Positions 11,291-23,787 of a stretch of 64,000 nucleotides of DNA are shown in pieces. Every line of letters begins with the position of its first letter. The stretch's first letter is position 1. The DNA is taken from positions 68,830 through 132,829 of the forward strand of contig MNCI01007673.1 of NCBI GenBank assembly GCA_015680685.1, given 5' to 3'. The notes beneath the pieces were generated by a model. That model worked only from the letters and a program-made list of their open reading frames with translations. It did not search any database and was not told the DNA's origin. Source of the stretch: Gnetum montanum (Eukaryota > Streptophyta > Gnetopsida > Gnetales > Gnetaceae). The position numbers and the translations under genes are program-made.

Positions 11291-13040
11291 ATTAGTCATT
11301 CTTATATCATAAAGCAACGTAAGTCATAGTAAGTCTTTAGTTCCTTACTTGCTAGACTTACTAAAGGTTAGTTTTTGATAAATTTTTATATATGCATGTT
11401 TTATGAATTCTTTAGTATATCTTGATCATCTAAGGTGTGATACTACAGAAAAGGATAGTTAGTCTAATTATGTCTTATGCTCTATATTATCTTATGGATT
11501 ATTAAGCTACTTACAAGTCCATATTGTTTTAAAAAGTTTCATGGTTTTGGACCATACAAATAAATATGTTTGAAGAAACTTTGTATTTAAGATCCAAAAT
11601 AAAGACATTGCATCTATGTTGAAAATATGTTCTATCTTTTATCATAAGATACTATTAACATGAAACTTTGATATGATTTGCTACAAGTCTCTATACTTGA
11701 TCTTGGTATTGCATTGAAAATACTCATGAGCTTCAAAGAAGTATAATGGCAAAGTGAGCCATGAATGGATGATCAAATAATAAAAAATTAAAGATTGTTA
11801 TGATTTTTGCATATTGATTTTCTTTACTATAAGCATTAATATTTGTGTATTTTTTTATAAATATTTCTAGTCCATTATATATCCTTGGAAAATCAAGATT
11901 GTAATCAAATAGCATGTAGATCTTAAAAGGGTTAAAGATGATATTATCATTCTCTTTACAACTAATGTATTAAGAAGCTAAGGCACATATGTAGGGGGAG
12001 CTTGCACTTCATTAACTATATCATATTTTGAAGCATCAGTGTAGGGGGAGTCTATGGAGATTTTCTCCAAGACATGATACTTTGTGACCAAGCTCTAGAA
12101 GGTAAAAAAAAGTATATTCACATTTGGTAAAATCTTGAAGGTAAAAGACCAAGCTATTTTTGATTCAATCTTTAAAAATATTATACCTAAAAGTAATCTT
12201 CAATTGTGAAAGCTTTTGGAATTTATTTGGATATATCACTATGTTAAGATATTAATGTTGCATCTCTTATATATTGAGAATGTATTCTTTTAAGTACTTA
12301 AGTTTCTTATACTAATAATGTTGATATGAGATGAACAGTACTTACCTAGGAGATCTCAAGCATTACTAATAGTATACTGGAGTAAGAAAAGGTACTTACA
12401 CTTTCTTCTAACAAATCTTCTTAGAGGATTTTGAAAATAAGTGAGATGTTTTAACCTATCTTGAGATATGTAAGACTAATTTGTTTATAAACATCTTGAT
12501 TATGAGTTGATTTGGTTGATCTCTTGATTTCTCTCTCTAAAATTTGATCTATGTCTTAAAAGATTGGTGTGCATATATTTTCTCTACTTGTATGAAATTA
12601 CTATGTCTATCCTGAATATGAAAATGTGATGAGAAAATGGAGTGAGATTTTACTTAAAGAAAGACTATATTATATGTCTTGATATTTATCTTCAACAATC
12701 TTTTGATGACTATTGTTTTAAGGCCCAAGTCACTATTTGATCATGTTCAAAATGGAGGAGAATTTTGTGACTTGTGTATGATATGATGATGGGAACATGG
12801 ACATTAAATGATAATAATTCCTTCTAGCTATACTAATGCTTTCTATATAGTGAATGATATAGAGACAAGATAATTGATCTTCACTACTCAGCCTTTCATC
12901 ATAAATGACTATATTCAAAATACACAAGGCTTTACTAATGTCTCTTTATGTTTAATGGACATGTGGTATATTAAGGATGCATATTTGTATAGTCATTCAT
13001 TTCTATATCATCACCCATTTTCTTAAGTTTTAGACATTAC
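11291..13040 (+). other. SIR-1 non-coding 3' internal region
   Basis: About 1.75 kb with no retroelement protein motif in any frame. It is AT-rich and includes two boxes with gtagggggag (near 11991 and 12043), about 50 bp apart. In autonomous relatives the pol gene would lie in or before this interval, so pol appears deleted or replaced. Confidence 0.6.
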
Positions 13041-13055
13041 AAAAAAGGGGAAGAT
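13041..13055 (+). promoter_or_regulatory. SIR-1 polypurine tract
   Basis: The run aaaaaaggggaaga lies directly before the 3' LTR start at 13056 and fits the plus-strand primer of an LTR element. Its position fixes the LTR boundary. Confidence 0.85.
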
Positions 13056-14153
13056 TGTTGACCTTTTGGTATGTCAAAATCTTAAGGAAAATGAAGACTG
13101 TAAAGTGTATGTGTGTGATTGTGATCTTGCAAGGACATTAGAAAATTCATCAACAAAGACTTCAAAATGAGAAATAAGATTTTAAAAATGAGATCCATAG
13201 TGAGATGTCAAATCAAGACTAAGTGGATTAGATGAGATCATAGATGGAAACAAAGTCTATAAATCAAGTGAAGATGCTCTAAAGATTGCTAAGAAGCCCA
13301 AGAGTCATAAAAATGTCTCATGTCTCAAAGTTCTTTTGAGAGTAGACATTTGGAAAAAATAGTAGATGTCTAACTCACATAGTAGATGTATACAAGAAGA
13401 TGTCTTACAGTAGACATCTTCTTTTCTAGGTAGACATCTCTCCTACATTAAGGGCTAGTCAAATAGATGTGTAAACTTCAAAGTAGACATCTATACTAGC
13501 TATTTGGTAGCCATTGCATGAATTCCAAGGAGTTTTCAAAAACTCCAAGACTATAAGATAATGCAAAAGTCTTAGGAATTATGCAAGCATTTTTCACACA
13601 AAGACTTATCATTGGCTCCTCTAAGTAATTTTATTTTTTCTCTTCATTGTAACATCATTTGTTTGTTGTGATTGTACTAAGCTTCAATTACAAGGATCTA
13701 TAAATTTAGTTACACTCTCTCCTTGTTCTTTTCTTTCTTTATTGTAGCCATATGAGGTTGATGTGCCTCTTGCAAGAAGACATCCTTATTGAGCTTGTCA
13801 GGATCCTGTGGGATTGAGTGGTTTTGTGGCATCAAAACACTTCTATGTGGAGCCTAATCTTGTAAAGTTTGTGGGATCTTTTATACCATATTTTTATCTT
13901 ATTGAAACATTACAGGGTTAAGTGGTTTTGAAGCAATGAAACACTCTATAGTGGATCTCAAAGCTTATACAAGGTATGCTACCCTTCAAATCACATTTTA
14001 AAGAAACAAAGTCTAGAGGTGTGCATAGATTCCACCCTCTAAGCATGGATGTATCCAAGTTGGAAAACCACATAAAATTGGCATGTTTGTGTGGCAAGTG
14101 CAATTTTAAATTATGGAACTTACTCAACCCTTCTTCTGTGTTCTTGATCCACA
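13056..14153 (+). repeat. SIR-1 3' LTR
   Basis: It begins TGTTGACCTTTTGG and ends gatccaca, the same end as the SIR-2 LTR (aatccaca). It aligns to the 5' LTR on both sides of that copy's nested insertion. It carries several copies of agtagacatct-type words between 13340 and 13490. A minus-strand 78-codon frame at 14154-13918 is a chance frame. Confidence 0.87.
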
Positions 14154-16280
14154 AGACTCACCCCCATTTTTCTTCATACCAGGTTAACAATATTATCTCT
14201 TGATATTATAATATATCGTATCACTACTTGAGTACATCTGATAATTGCTCAAATGAGCTTCATCAAGTAGCTTTTTTCTGATTATGACTAACAATATACC
14301 TTATCCTTAAACCTTAATAAAATGAAACTATCAATTGAAAATGTTAATTCTATTAGAGAAATATTTACAATCTCCTTCTAATGTCATGGATCTAAACTTT
14401 GTTGTGAAGCTATCTCATCCTTAAGACTAGACATAAGAGTAATATTGTAGAGTTTCCCAACTATCTTACTCATTGTTTCTACCATATTGTTTTCTTTTCT
14501 TTGGTGATACTTCACTATGAAATTAAAATTTGTTAATAACTCTATCCATCATTGTTGTCTCATGTTTAACTATGGCTCATTAATAATGTATTTCAAAATC
14601 TTATGATCTATCCAAAATGTAAACTCTTAACCATATAGATAATTTCTTTTCATTTTAAGAGAAAAGATGATGGCACCAAGCTCTAAATCATGAGTTAGAT
14701 ATCTTATCTCATGAGGTTTTAGTTGTTTAGAATCATTGGTTATCATCTTACAATCTTTCATAAGAACATCATTCAAATATTCTCCTAATGCATCTATGTA
14801 CACACCATAAGGCTTACTAGAAATTGGTAAGATCAAGATAGGTGGTAAGTTCAATCTTTGTTTCAACTCCTCAAAATTCCTCTAATAAGAATCAAACTAA
14901 GAGAAAACATAGTTTTTCTTGAGAAGCTTATCTAGAGGTTATGTAGTTTTTGAGAAATCCTCTCCAAATCTCTTATAATATGTTGCTAAAATCAAGAAAC
15001 ATCTAACTTTTCTCACTGAAGTTGGAACCTTTTAATCCTTAATCACTGTTACCTTAGAAGGATCCAAAACTATGCTTGCTCCAAAAACTACATGACCAAG
15101 AAACTATGTTATTATTTTTTAAAATGCATACTTAGTAGCATAAACATACAATTTCTAATCCATTAAAATCTATAACATAACTCTCAAGTGTTCCTTATGT
15201 TCCTCTTCATCCTTAGAGTATACTAGAATTTCATCAATGAAGACAATAACAAATTGATCTAAATAAGAATGTAACACACTGTTCATCAAGTGTATGAAAA
15301 TTTTTTGGTATATTACTAAGTTTAAAAAGTATCAAAGAACTCATAATGACCAAATCTTATCCTAAAAACTATCCTAGATAACTCCTCTTGCACCATCACT
15401 TGATGATAACCAAGCTTCAAAATAATTGTAGAGAACACCTTGGCTTCACTAAACTAATTAAATAGGTCACAAATCCTAGATAGAGAATGTTGATTCCTAA
15501 CTATAACTTGATTCAACTATCTATAATCAATACATAACCTTATACTACCATCCTTCTTCTTCATAAATAGCACTACTACACCCCAAGGTAAAACACTTGG
15601 TTGAAGCATACCTTTGCCCAATAGCTCTTAAATCTATACTTTAGTCTACTAGTTCTATAAGAGACATCCTATAAGATTCATTGGAAATAACTTAAGAACA
15701 CTTGAACTACTAGAACCTATTCTATCTCTTACATAGGCTCTTCTTGCACTAAGACCATTTAATAACTATGACCATGCTTAAGTAATTTCTAAAACTTATT
15801 GGTTATCACCAAGTAAAACTTAACCTCTTTTTCACTTATAAAAATAAATGTGAGAGTCTTGTTGCAAGGATAATTTTTCATTTTGATACACATTATATGT
15901 TTTGAGGAAATTTAATATTATTTTATTATATATTAATAATTTAGTAATTATTATTTTCATTTTTGTTATATAATTTGATAAAAATAAAATTTCAATATCT
16001 TTATTTCTAAATGTCTGATTGAGGTGAAATGAGTGCCATTAAAATCATTATTTTGTATACATTTTATTGATGTAATTAGTTGAGTTGACATCTATATTTT
16101 TGTGGCTGCACTAATTTTTATTTTCTAAATTAGTTTTATTGAATTATTTATGCAAATAATTTTATGTTTTATTTATCTATTGTATTTGTGCATCTAATAG
16201 GTAAGTTTTATTTATTTTATGACTTCTTTCTGAATTGATAAATCAAAGTTAAATCTAGATCCATGGAGTTTCATAGAATT
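14154..16280 (-). pseudogene. CHR-1 reverse transcriptase / RNase H and start of integrase
   Basis: Reading leftwards: the RT entry region [19 protein letters not shown] (15602-15543); the catalytic loop [12 protein letters not shown] with FIDE at 15241-15230, where the family has an Asp pair, so the second Asp has become Glu; then an RNase H segment open at 14866-14627 with KQRLNLPPILILP, VYIDALGEYLNDVLM and KPHEIRYLTHDLELGAI. The beginning of integrase follows (LLDEAH, then PGMKK near 14185), where the frame is cut by SIR-1. The rest of integrase is at 6796 and below. Many stops and a changed catalytic residue make it inactive. Chromovirus-type domain wording and order support the family call. 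Confidence 0.87.
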
Positions 16281-16289
16281 TCTATTAGT

Positions 16290-16650
16290 TATTTATAGGA
16301 TTTTATAGATACTTATCAGGATTTTTACACTTTCTCTTATAATCTAGACATTCATCATACTTAGCCAACTAGTCCATCCCAAGTATCACATCATACTATC
16401 AAATTTGCATAACCATTAAATCACTATACCACCTATTACCTTATATCACTATCTCAATTGAAGGTAACATCTCCAAAACTAACACACTAGGAGAATGAGT
16501 TTTATAAATCATTAAGAAAGAACACATGAGTAAAGGCTCAAGCTATAAATGAGTCATAAGTCTAGGATCTACAAAATAATAAGTGGCAAAAAGGTTAAAC
16601 AAGATCAAGAAAGAAGATCCACCAATGTTACCTATAGTATCCATGATCGT
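16290..16650 (-). pseudogene. CHR-1 aspartic protease remnant
   Basis: On the minus strand the sequence reads like a chromoviral protease: SFLILFNLFATYYFVDPRLM stands where the family has the flap-side strand and catalytic Asp-Ser-Gly, and VILGMDWLAKYDECLDYK is the conserved C-terminal block. The Ser-Gly after the catalytic Asp is lost. The frame is cut at 16650 by ATH-2 and continues upstream at 39985 with KFYALIDQPLDE, which is the expected linker between gag zinc knuckle and protease. Confidence 0.85.
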
Positions 16651-17498
16651 TGATAAACCCATACATCAACCATTGTGATATCATATCTAAGATATTGTAG
16701 CCTTTATTACATCATCATAGATGTGATGTAGTGGGTCTTGGTCACCATTATAACTACCAATCCATTGTTATATCAAATGAATAATTTTTCCAACACTTAA
16801 CTAAATTTTTGTAATTTTTTTGTGATTTACACTTAGTGATGTAGTAAATGTCCATAGTGTGGTGTTAAATAGCTATATAGAATCTTTGTTTGATTGGATT
16901 ATTCTTGGGCATAATTCATAACTAGAAATAAACATAAAAAAAATTTACCATTAAAGCATTCTCCTTAGTTCATTTTAACTTAGTTTAACTTTATCTTTTA
17001 GCATGTTTACTTTACTTAAATCATTTACAATTTCAAAGTACTTTAATTTTTCCTATGTCTTTAGTAAGGTGGTATAAGTATAACTAGTTTCAAACATGTA
17101 GTATAATCGTTTGATAACCCAGTAGTGGATTCACTTGGTAATCCCAATGATAGTTATATGAGTCCTTTATATGTATGGCAAGCTAAGAGTGGATACTCAT
17201 CGCTATAGGCTAGCATAGATTTACATTTTTGTTATACTTAGACTTAGACTTCATCTTAATTTCCATTATGTTGGCATTTGGGATAATTAAAGCTGAACAA
17301 CATCAATATATCATATGCCTCACCAAGAGCAAAACCATACAACTTGAACTGCACTAACTCAACATGAGAAGACAAAGATCATGAACTAAACCTTAACTAC
17401 TAGTGAATTTACATTGATCATCCATGAATTATGATCAAGTCACATGTGTACACTCATGATATGTATGGTGGAGTGTTGAAATACCCAACCACTCATCA
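16651..17498 (+). repeat. ATH-2 5' LTR with about 500 bp of extra sequence
   Basis: The first 55 bp and the last 210 bp (about 17285-17498) match the 3' LTR (39640-39979). The middle, about 16710-17285, has no counterpart there, so this copy has gained about 500 bp or the other has lost it. I see no clear duplication flanking the extra piece and no coding motif in it. Confidence 0.75.
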
Positions 17499-17518
17499 AT
17501 GGTAATATTTCTAGGAAT
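17499..17518 (+). promoter_or_regulatory. Candidate ATH-2 primer-binding site
   Basis: Directly after the LTR, tggtaatatttctaggaa aligns to the tRNA-Asp-type primer site TGGCGCCGTTGCCGGGGA used by Athila-like elements, with most differences being transitions. This is an inference from position and pattern. Confidence 0.45.
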
Positions 17519-18289
17519 GTGTCAATGTTTGATAAGTAGTTGATTTTACAAAGTTAATTGTGTTAAAAATTATTAGTTATATCTTTCATACTTAAACTAA
17601 TTTTTTTCAAAAGTACATACTTAAGGCATTAAACATTTAATATGTCTTGTACAATTAAGGAGAAATCACCACCTACTACTTAATTTAATAAGAGTTATGA
17701 CAAGGAATATAATGAAGAAGACTAGAGTACGCTAATGCAAACTTGAATCTTCTATGCTTATACTGATCTATACTATTCTAACTTCATATTTTCCTTTCAT
17801 CAAGATGAAAAAATAAGATGAAGATATTTACAAGATAACATTGTCTTACCTCTAGAGTGTTTTACACCATCTATGCTACAAGCAAGCCTTATGATTTCAA
17901 ACCTTAGTCACATGCAAGAAGGTTACCATGTCATCAAGCACATGACCAAGCCATACCAACCAACAAAGGCTTAGGTAAGAAGAAATGCTACTATGGAAAT
18001 AAGATATGAGCTTGATAGGGGAAAGCAATTACTTCAAATAGTTATCCTAGAGAAAAGAGATGATGCTATGTTCCAAATAGAGAAATTCTATCAAACCCAT
18101 AGATCTTAATCTCAAACCCTAATCTTTCATATTGAAGATTCCATCAAGATACAATTGCATTCAACTCTTGTAGAAACACCTATAGAAGATAAGGAATACT
18201 TCATACTTAGGAGGAACTTGAGGTCAAAGACCTCCATTGACTCAAAAAGGGGTTAATTAAGGAGTCATAGAAGGATAACTAGCTAGAAC
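17519..18289 (+). other. ATH-2 leader
   Basis: About 770 bp between primer site and gag, AT-rich, without a supported frame. Leaders of this length are normal for Athila-like elements. Confidence 0.5.
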
Positions 18290-19310
18290 TATTCTCCAAC
18301 TCCTTCCTCTTCCTTCTCACACTCTCCTAAAGATTCTAACAAGAGAGAAAGAAGAATGAGGGATCATGATGGGAAGAGATGAAGGGATCATGAGAGATAT
18401 GTACATTGAAGAAGGCATCCTAATAAAGAAGAAGAATATCATAAGACAAGAAGAGAAAGGATTAGGCATGAAGAGAGAGAGAATCATGAGTATTAGAGGA
18501 GTCACCATTACGATAGATCTCATGAACCTGTAGACTCTGAAGAACCTCTAATGATCATTTAAAACATGATTAATGTTAGAGAAGTAGTGTATATTCCAAA
18601 TAATCATGTAAGGAATAGTCACATCAAGTGACTATACATGAATAATATTCCAAAGTTTGAAGGTAGATACATTGTAGATCCACAACATAATCTTCAAGTT
18701 TTCCACAATGCCTATGCCCTATAGAATATTGAAAATGATTAGTAGAAACTAAAGTTGATTTCTAGAACACTCATAAAGTATAGATCCTTAGAACCAGAAT
18801 CAATTTGAAGATGGAGTACCATGCTAGAGCTCTTTAATGAAAAATATAAAACTTATTCTAGAGTATCTAACTTGAGAAAATAGATTTAAGAATGGAAATA
18901 AGGAATACATGAATCCCTTGATGCAACAATGAACAAATACAATTCACTATTACATAGGTGCCCGAGCCATAGATTTTCTCAAAGGAAATAATTGAGACAC
19001 ATCATTAATGGGATACAAAAAAAAAGAGAAACTCTTGGGATATATGCCCAACATAGATTATCCAAGATGATAGTTCATTGTATTCAAAGACTCATTGACC
19101 AAGTGGCAAAAGAAAAAAGAGAGTTAAGAAAAACATAATTAGCTAAAGAATATAATAGAGATTCCCACAATCAGAAAAGGAATGTATGAATATGCGAATC
19201 ACAAGACAAAGAAACCTTAGAAGATACAATTCAAAGAAAGAATCTACCAATTCAAAAATAAGTTAATGAAAAGTGAATCAAGAGCTAGTTAACATCATTC
19301 TTTCAAGGCA
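18290..19310 (+). pseudogene. gag: ATH-2 gag
   Basis: The N-terminal part (about 18320-18540) is rich in Arg, Lys, Glu, Asp and His, a charged low-complexity region. It is followed by a Ty3/gypsy gag core: IPKFEGRYIVDPQHNLQVF (from about 18650), a stretch ending TMLELFNEKYKTYSRVSNLR (about 18820), then ESLDATMNKYNSLLHRCPSH (about 18910) and LGIYAQHRLSKM. Stops interrupt at several places. A zinc knuckle is not evident before the protease. Confidence 0.75.
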
Positions 19311-19496
19311 AGTCTGAAAAAGGTTCAAAGAATGGCAACTTTACCAAATCCCATTGCATCCAAAAATGCTCCTCCAAGTAACACTATGCTTCCAATACCT
19401 ATAGATAAGAACATCACAACTGTGATGCTCACACAAATAATAACACACTAGATTAAAGTAGGAGCACTTTCCAAGAAGAGAATAGATCCTAGGATT

Positions 19497-19587
19497 TTCT
19501 TAGTTTACCTTCAAATAGCAAGACATAAATCATGCAAGTTTNTTCTTAGTTTACCTTCAAATAGCAAGACATAAATCATGCAAGTTT
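19497..19587. repeat. Identical 45-mers flanking a single N
   Basis: Positions 19497-19541 and 19543-19587 are identical and separated by one N at 19542. A perfect duplication exactly at an ambiguous base in otherwise diverged DNA is best explained as two contig ends that overlap but were not merged. Confidence 0.85.
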
Positions 19588-19890
19588 CCCTTAGATTTTG
19601 AATCAAGAGTAAATCTCATTTTACAAGATGTATACAAGGCTTGGAATTTTTCCTTGCTAAAGAAGAGTAATATTTACCTAGAGCTTGTAGACCAGTCCAA
19701 TGTTATTCCACTTGAACAAGTGGAAGATGTTATTGCTATTATAAGTGGTTGGTCTTATCCTGCTAACTTCTTAGTCATCCATGTGGGAAAGAACAAAGGG
19801 AAGTTCCCCATAATTATGGAAAGAGCATGGCTTAGCACTATGGATGTTGAGCTTGAAATTAAGGACTTATCCTTGGGAAATATTTAACAA
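19588..19890 (+). pseudogene. ATH-2 retroviral-type aspartic protease
   Basis: The frame reads LDFESRVNL where plant Ty3/gypsy proteases have Asp-(Leu/Ser)-Gly-Ala-Ser followed by a hydrophobic residue and Asn; the catalytic-loop Gly is Glu here, so the site is dead. It continues open for 77 codons from 19654 with LELVDQSNVIPLEQVEDVIA, YPANFLVIHV and FPIIMERAWLSTMDVELEI, the last corresponding to the family's ILGRPFL block. It lies directly downstream of gag, ahead of RT, as expected. Confidence 0.82.
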
Positions 19891-20399
19891 GGATGAAGCT
19901 GGAATCATTTAGAGATGTAGAGTTCCATGTCTCACATACAACAATAATAGATGCAACTACGTGTAGAAGATCTAGACCAAAAAACATGATAACATCATAA
20001 CATGAAATAATGCATAGAAGACATGTGTACAAAAGTGCATGTATATAGTAGCCACTAAATAGGAAAACACCTAGTGTTTTATTATTGAAAAAGAAAAACA
20101 ATACAGTATATGCATGGAACTGTTAAACAAAATCACAAGTGCATATGTTGAAGAAATTAATAAGTTAGAATAGTTAAAAATAAAACCTCCTTATATAGAA
20201 TCACATTAGGAGGAAGATATTGAATGGGGAAAATTAGAGATACAAGAGACATACAAACTAGAACCCTTAGAACTAAAAGTCCTATTAGATACACTTGAGT
20301 GTGCTTTCCTAAATGATAAGAAACTAGTAATTATAAATGCCTAACTTTATAAAGAATAAAAAAGGAAGTTACTAGAAGTGATAAATAAATGGAAAACTA

Positions 20400-21720
20400 C
20401 ATTTGCATAATCCTATGATGAAATCACTATTATTGTTCCACATATCTATCAACATCAAATCTATACAAATCCAGCTTTTAAACCACACCACCAACTTCAA
20501 AGAAGGTTGAACCCAAAACTTAAAAAAGTTTTCAAACAAGAGTTGGAAAAAGTATTAAAGGTTGGATTCATCTATCCTATAGTAGATAAAAAATGGGTTA
20601 TTCCATTGGTAAGTTTTCCAAAGAAAGCTGGTAAGTGGAGGATCTACATTGATTTCTGCTTATTAAACATGGTGATGTTCAAGGACCATTTTCCTATACC
20701 ATTTGTTGAATAGGTCCTAGACACTATTGTAAAACACCTATATGATAGTTTCCTAGATGAATACAATGGATACAATAAAATTCACATTACACTAGAAGTT
20801 TAAGAAAATACCATATTGACTAGTCCATGGGGGACTTTTGCATACAAGAAAATGTTCTTCAGCTTATGTAATATCCCTGCTACCTTCTAGAAACTTCTAC
20901 TAAGCATCTTCATAAGGAAATTTACAATGGAATTGAAGTCATTATGGATGATTTCTTCACATACAATGTAGATTTTAAACAAGACTTGGACCATGTAGAG
21001 CAAGTATCAAAAAGATGTGTAAAAACTAATCTGAAGTTGAACTAGTAGAAAAGCCATTTAATGGTTTAGCATGGTATATTTATGGAACACAAAGTATCTC
21101 ACAAAGGAATAGAAGTAGATTCAAAAAATATTAGATTCATTCAAAATATCACTTAAAGGCCATAAAATATTCAAGATATTAATTCATTTTTTGGTAATAT
21201 AGGTTACTATAGGAGATTTATTGAAAACTTTTCAAAGATTTTCAAACCACTATTGAAACTAACTAAGAAAGATGCACCATTTCAATGGATAGAGCAATGT
21301 GAGAAAGCATTTGAAACCTTGAAATAGAAATTAATTGAGACACCAATCCTTTAAGCTTTGCATTGGTTTAAGCCTTTTCACATTATGATAGATGCCTCAA
21401 ACTATGCACTAGGAGTAGTACTTACTCAACTCGATGAACAAAAAAGTCCTTATTATATATAGTGTATTAGCAAAAGCATCACCAAGGTACAACTCAACTA
21501 CACCACCACAAAAAAGGAGCTCATGGTTGTGGTGTATGTGATTGAAAAATTTAGACATTATGTGTTTAGTTATCCTATTTATGACCATACTAATCATATG
21601 CCATTTGATTTCTAATAAATAAACTAGTGGTCAATCTTAGAGTGATAAGATGGCTCGTTACCTTATAAGAGTTTAACATTACCATGATTGATAAGAAAGA
21701 AACTGAAAATGTCATAGCAA
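20400..21720 (+). pseudogene. ATH-2 reverse transcriptase / RNase H
   Basis: The best open part is 20507-20710, with KQELEKVLKVGFIYPI, KKWVIPLVSFPKKAGKWRI and HFPIPFVE. After a stop it continues with TSPWGTFAYKKM (about 20820) and the catalytic loop IMDDF at 20941-20955, which still has both Asp residues. RNase H follows: IMIDASNYALGVVLTQLDEQ (about 21385) and TTTKKELMVVVYVIEKF (about 21500). Four or more stops and frameshifts lie between. Wording matches Athila-type pol rather than the chromovirus type of CHR-1. Confidence 0.88.
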
Positions 21721-21829
21721 ATCATTTATCATGACTTACATGGGAGACCCAAGAGAATGATAAACCAATATCAAACCAATTTTCTAATAAAAATTCATTA
21801 CCAAGACCACAATGGTCATAGACTTAATA

Positions 21830-23110
21830 GAGAAGTCATGGGTTACCAATTGCATAACGTATCTTACCAAAAAAAGAACTTCTTGTTGAATGGGATAAAA
21901 AACATGAAGAAAAATTCCTCCCGAGAGTAAAAGGATATATGAAAATCAATGGAAGCCTTTATAAGATATGTGCTAATGGGTTAATAAGATGGTGTATTCT
22001 AGAATAAATTCAACATAAAATCTTACAAGATGGACATGAAGGATCATGTGGTGGTCACTACATAGGATGAAGGATGGTATTGAAACTCATGATGGTAGGT
22101 TACTTTTGGCCTATCATATTTAGGGATGCACATTAGTTTGCATAGTCTTGTGAAATATTCCAAAGAGATGGAAAGTAAATAACTTGAAATGAAGGACCAC
22201 AACAATGAATACAACCATTGGAACCCTTTGACATGGGGAACTGACTTGATGGACCCCATCATACCAATGTCAAATGAAAAGTCCTACATTATAGTAATTT
22301 TTTATTATTGCACATAGGTAGAAGCATCTGTAGTAAAAGATTGTATAGCCACAACAACTTCTAAATTCTTCTAGAAACACTTAGTGAATAGATTCAAAGT
22401 ACCACACACGTTCATATTAGATAAGAGGACTCACTTCACAGAAGCTACATTTAAGAAGTAAATGTATCAAATTAGGGTTAATCAAAAACTAACTACACAT
22501 TATCACCCCTAAAAAAATGATCAAGTAGAAGTGACTAATAAGGAAATCACAAGAATATTAACTAGAACAATTAGTCAATATAGGAAGAACTAGAGCACTA
22601 AACTTAACAATACTTTATGGGCATATAGATCAACTTGAAAACTTCCTATAGGGTATTTCCCGTATGACTTGGTTTATAGTAAACTACTTATTTTATGAAA
22701 CTAATCGAATCTTAATACTATTTCCACTAACAATACACTTGACCTTGATCTAAGTTTAGCTCAAAGAGAATGCCTAATGAATCTATATCTCTTAGATGAA
22801 AATAGGCTAGTAGTTCAAATGACTAGCAAAATCCACAAAAAGTACTCCAAATGTAGACATGACACCCAAATAGGATAAATGTCTATCAAGTTGGATGATA
22901 CAGTCCTTTACTATAATCCCAGTTACATTCTGCAAAGGCTAAGTTCCAAACCTTATAGAAGAGGCCCTATATTGTCCATGCTACATACCAATCTAGCACC
23001 ATGAAAATTTATCATCCAACAAGCCCACAAAAACTGAGTCTTGTTAATATTCAACAAATAAAACCATACCATGAATTTTCTTACTCTTTCAAGGACTCTA
23101 ACCTATCTAC
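21830..23110 (+). pseudogene. ATH-2 integrase
   Basis: The zinc-binding region around 22010-22150 includes GGHY and FWPI and is degraded. The core keeps all three catalytic positions: GTDLMDPII (about 22240), FILDKRTHFTE (about 22412) and, after YHP and a stop, NDQVEVTNK with the Glu (about 22520). LWAYRST and LPIGYFPYDLVY (about 22615-22675) end the core, and a weak tail with DDTVLYYNPS runs to about 23110. Stops and frameshifts interrupt it. ATH-1 integrase at 446-1700 is the same family. Confidence 0.87.
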
Positions 23111-23787
23111 CAAGTAGTTAACAACTTATTCAATCTTTCTAATCTTCACTTGTAATGATAGTTAAAGGGGTGTCAAGTTTGACACTTAGGCACCAATTTT
23201 TCTTACATTTTTTAGTTTTTAGTTTTTAATTTTTACTTTTCTTATCAATTTTTACATTCTTTCATATCTTTTTCATTCTTTTATATTTTTCTCATTTCTT
23301 AAATTATTTTTCATTCTTTGATATCTTTTAAATTCTTTCTACATTTTTTATTCTTATCATTTTTCTATGATTTTTCACAACCTTTCTTGTACATACTTCT
23401 ATTGATTTTTCTAATAAAGTATAAAGGACTAAGATAAGGTGTAGTTCCAATAATGTGAATATTATCCTATGTTATCAAATCATTGAAGGGTTGATTATAT
23501 ATGTAGTGAGACTACATCATCCATCCACTTATTTCCTATAATAAGAGGTTCTTACCATGAACATAATAACATTCTTCTCATGATAAAACTAAAATAAACT
23601 TATGATCATTATTCCCAGATAGAAAAGTGAAGAACCAAGTGTGAATGGAAAGGGTGTGACTTCAAAGGTATTTGTGGATTCTATAAGGCTATGACTATAA
23701 GTCGTATACTGCTATTAAGTAGTATTACATACTTGAGCCTTATCATAAAATGGAAGTATGTTTAAAATAAGTGATGCCTTACCATGA

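Larger units (their letters stand above)
6797..14153 (+). mobile_element. SIR-1: gag-only Sirevirus-like Ty1/copia element
   Basis: Two related LTRs (6797-9470, enlarged by a nested solo LTR, and 13056-14153) flank an internal region of about 3.6 kb. A decayed primer site follows the 5' LTR and an aaaaaaggggaag polypurine tract precedes the 3' LTR. The internal region holds one gag-type frame and then AT-rich sequence containing two gtagggggag boxes (near 11991 and 12043), a feature seen upstream of the 3' LTR in Sireviruses. No protease, integrase or RT motif is visible, so it would have needed enzymes from a relative. It is inserted in CHR-1 integrase. Flanking pentamers atgcc and agact do not match, so the target duplication is lost or my ends are slightly off. 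Confidence 0.82.

Noticed and set aside
6792-14158. Target duplication for SIR-1
   Set aside because: Flanking pentamers atgcc and agact do not match; boundaries rest on LTR ends, polypurine tract and the host frame instead.
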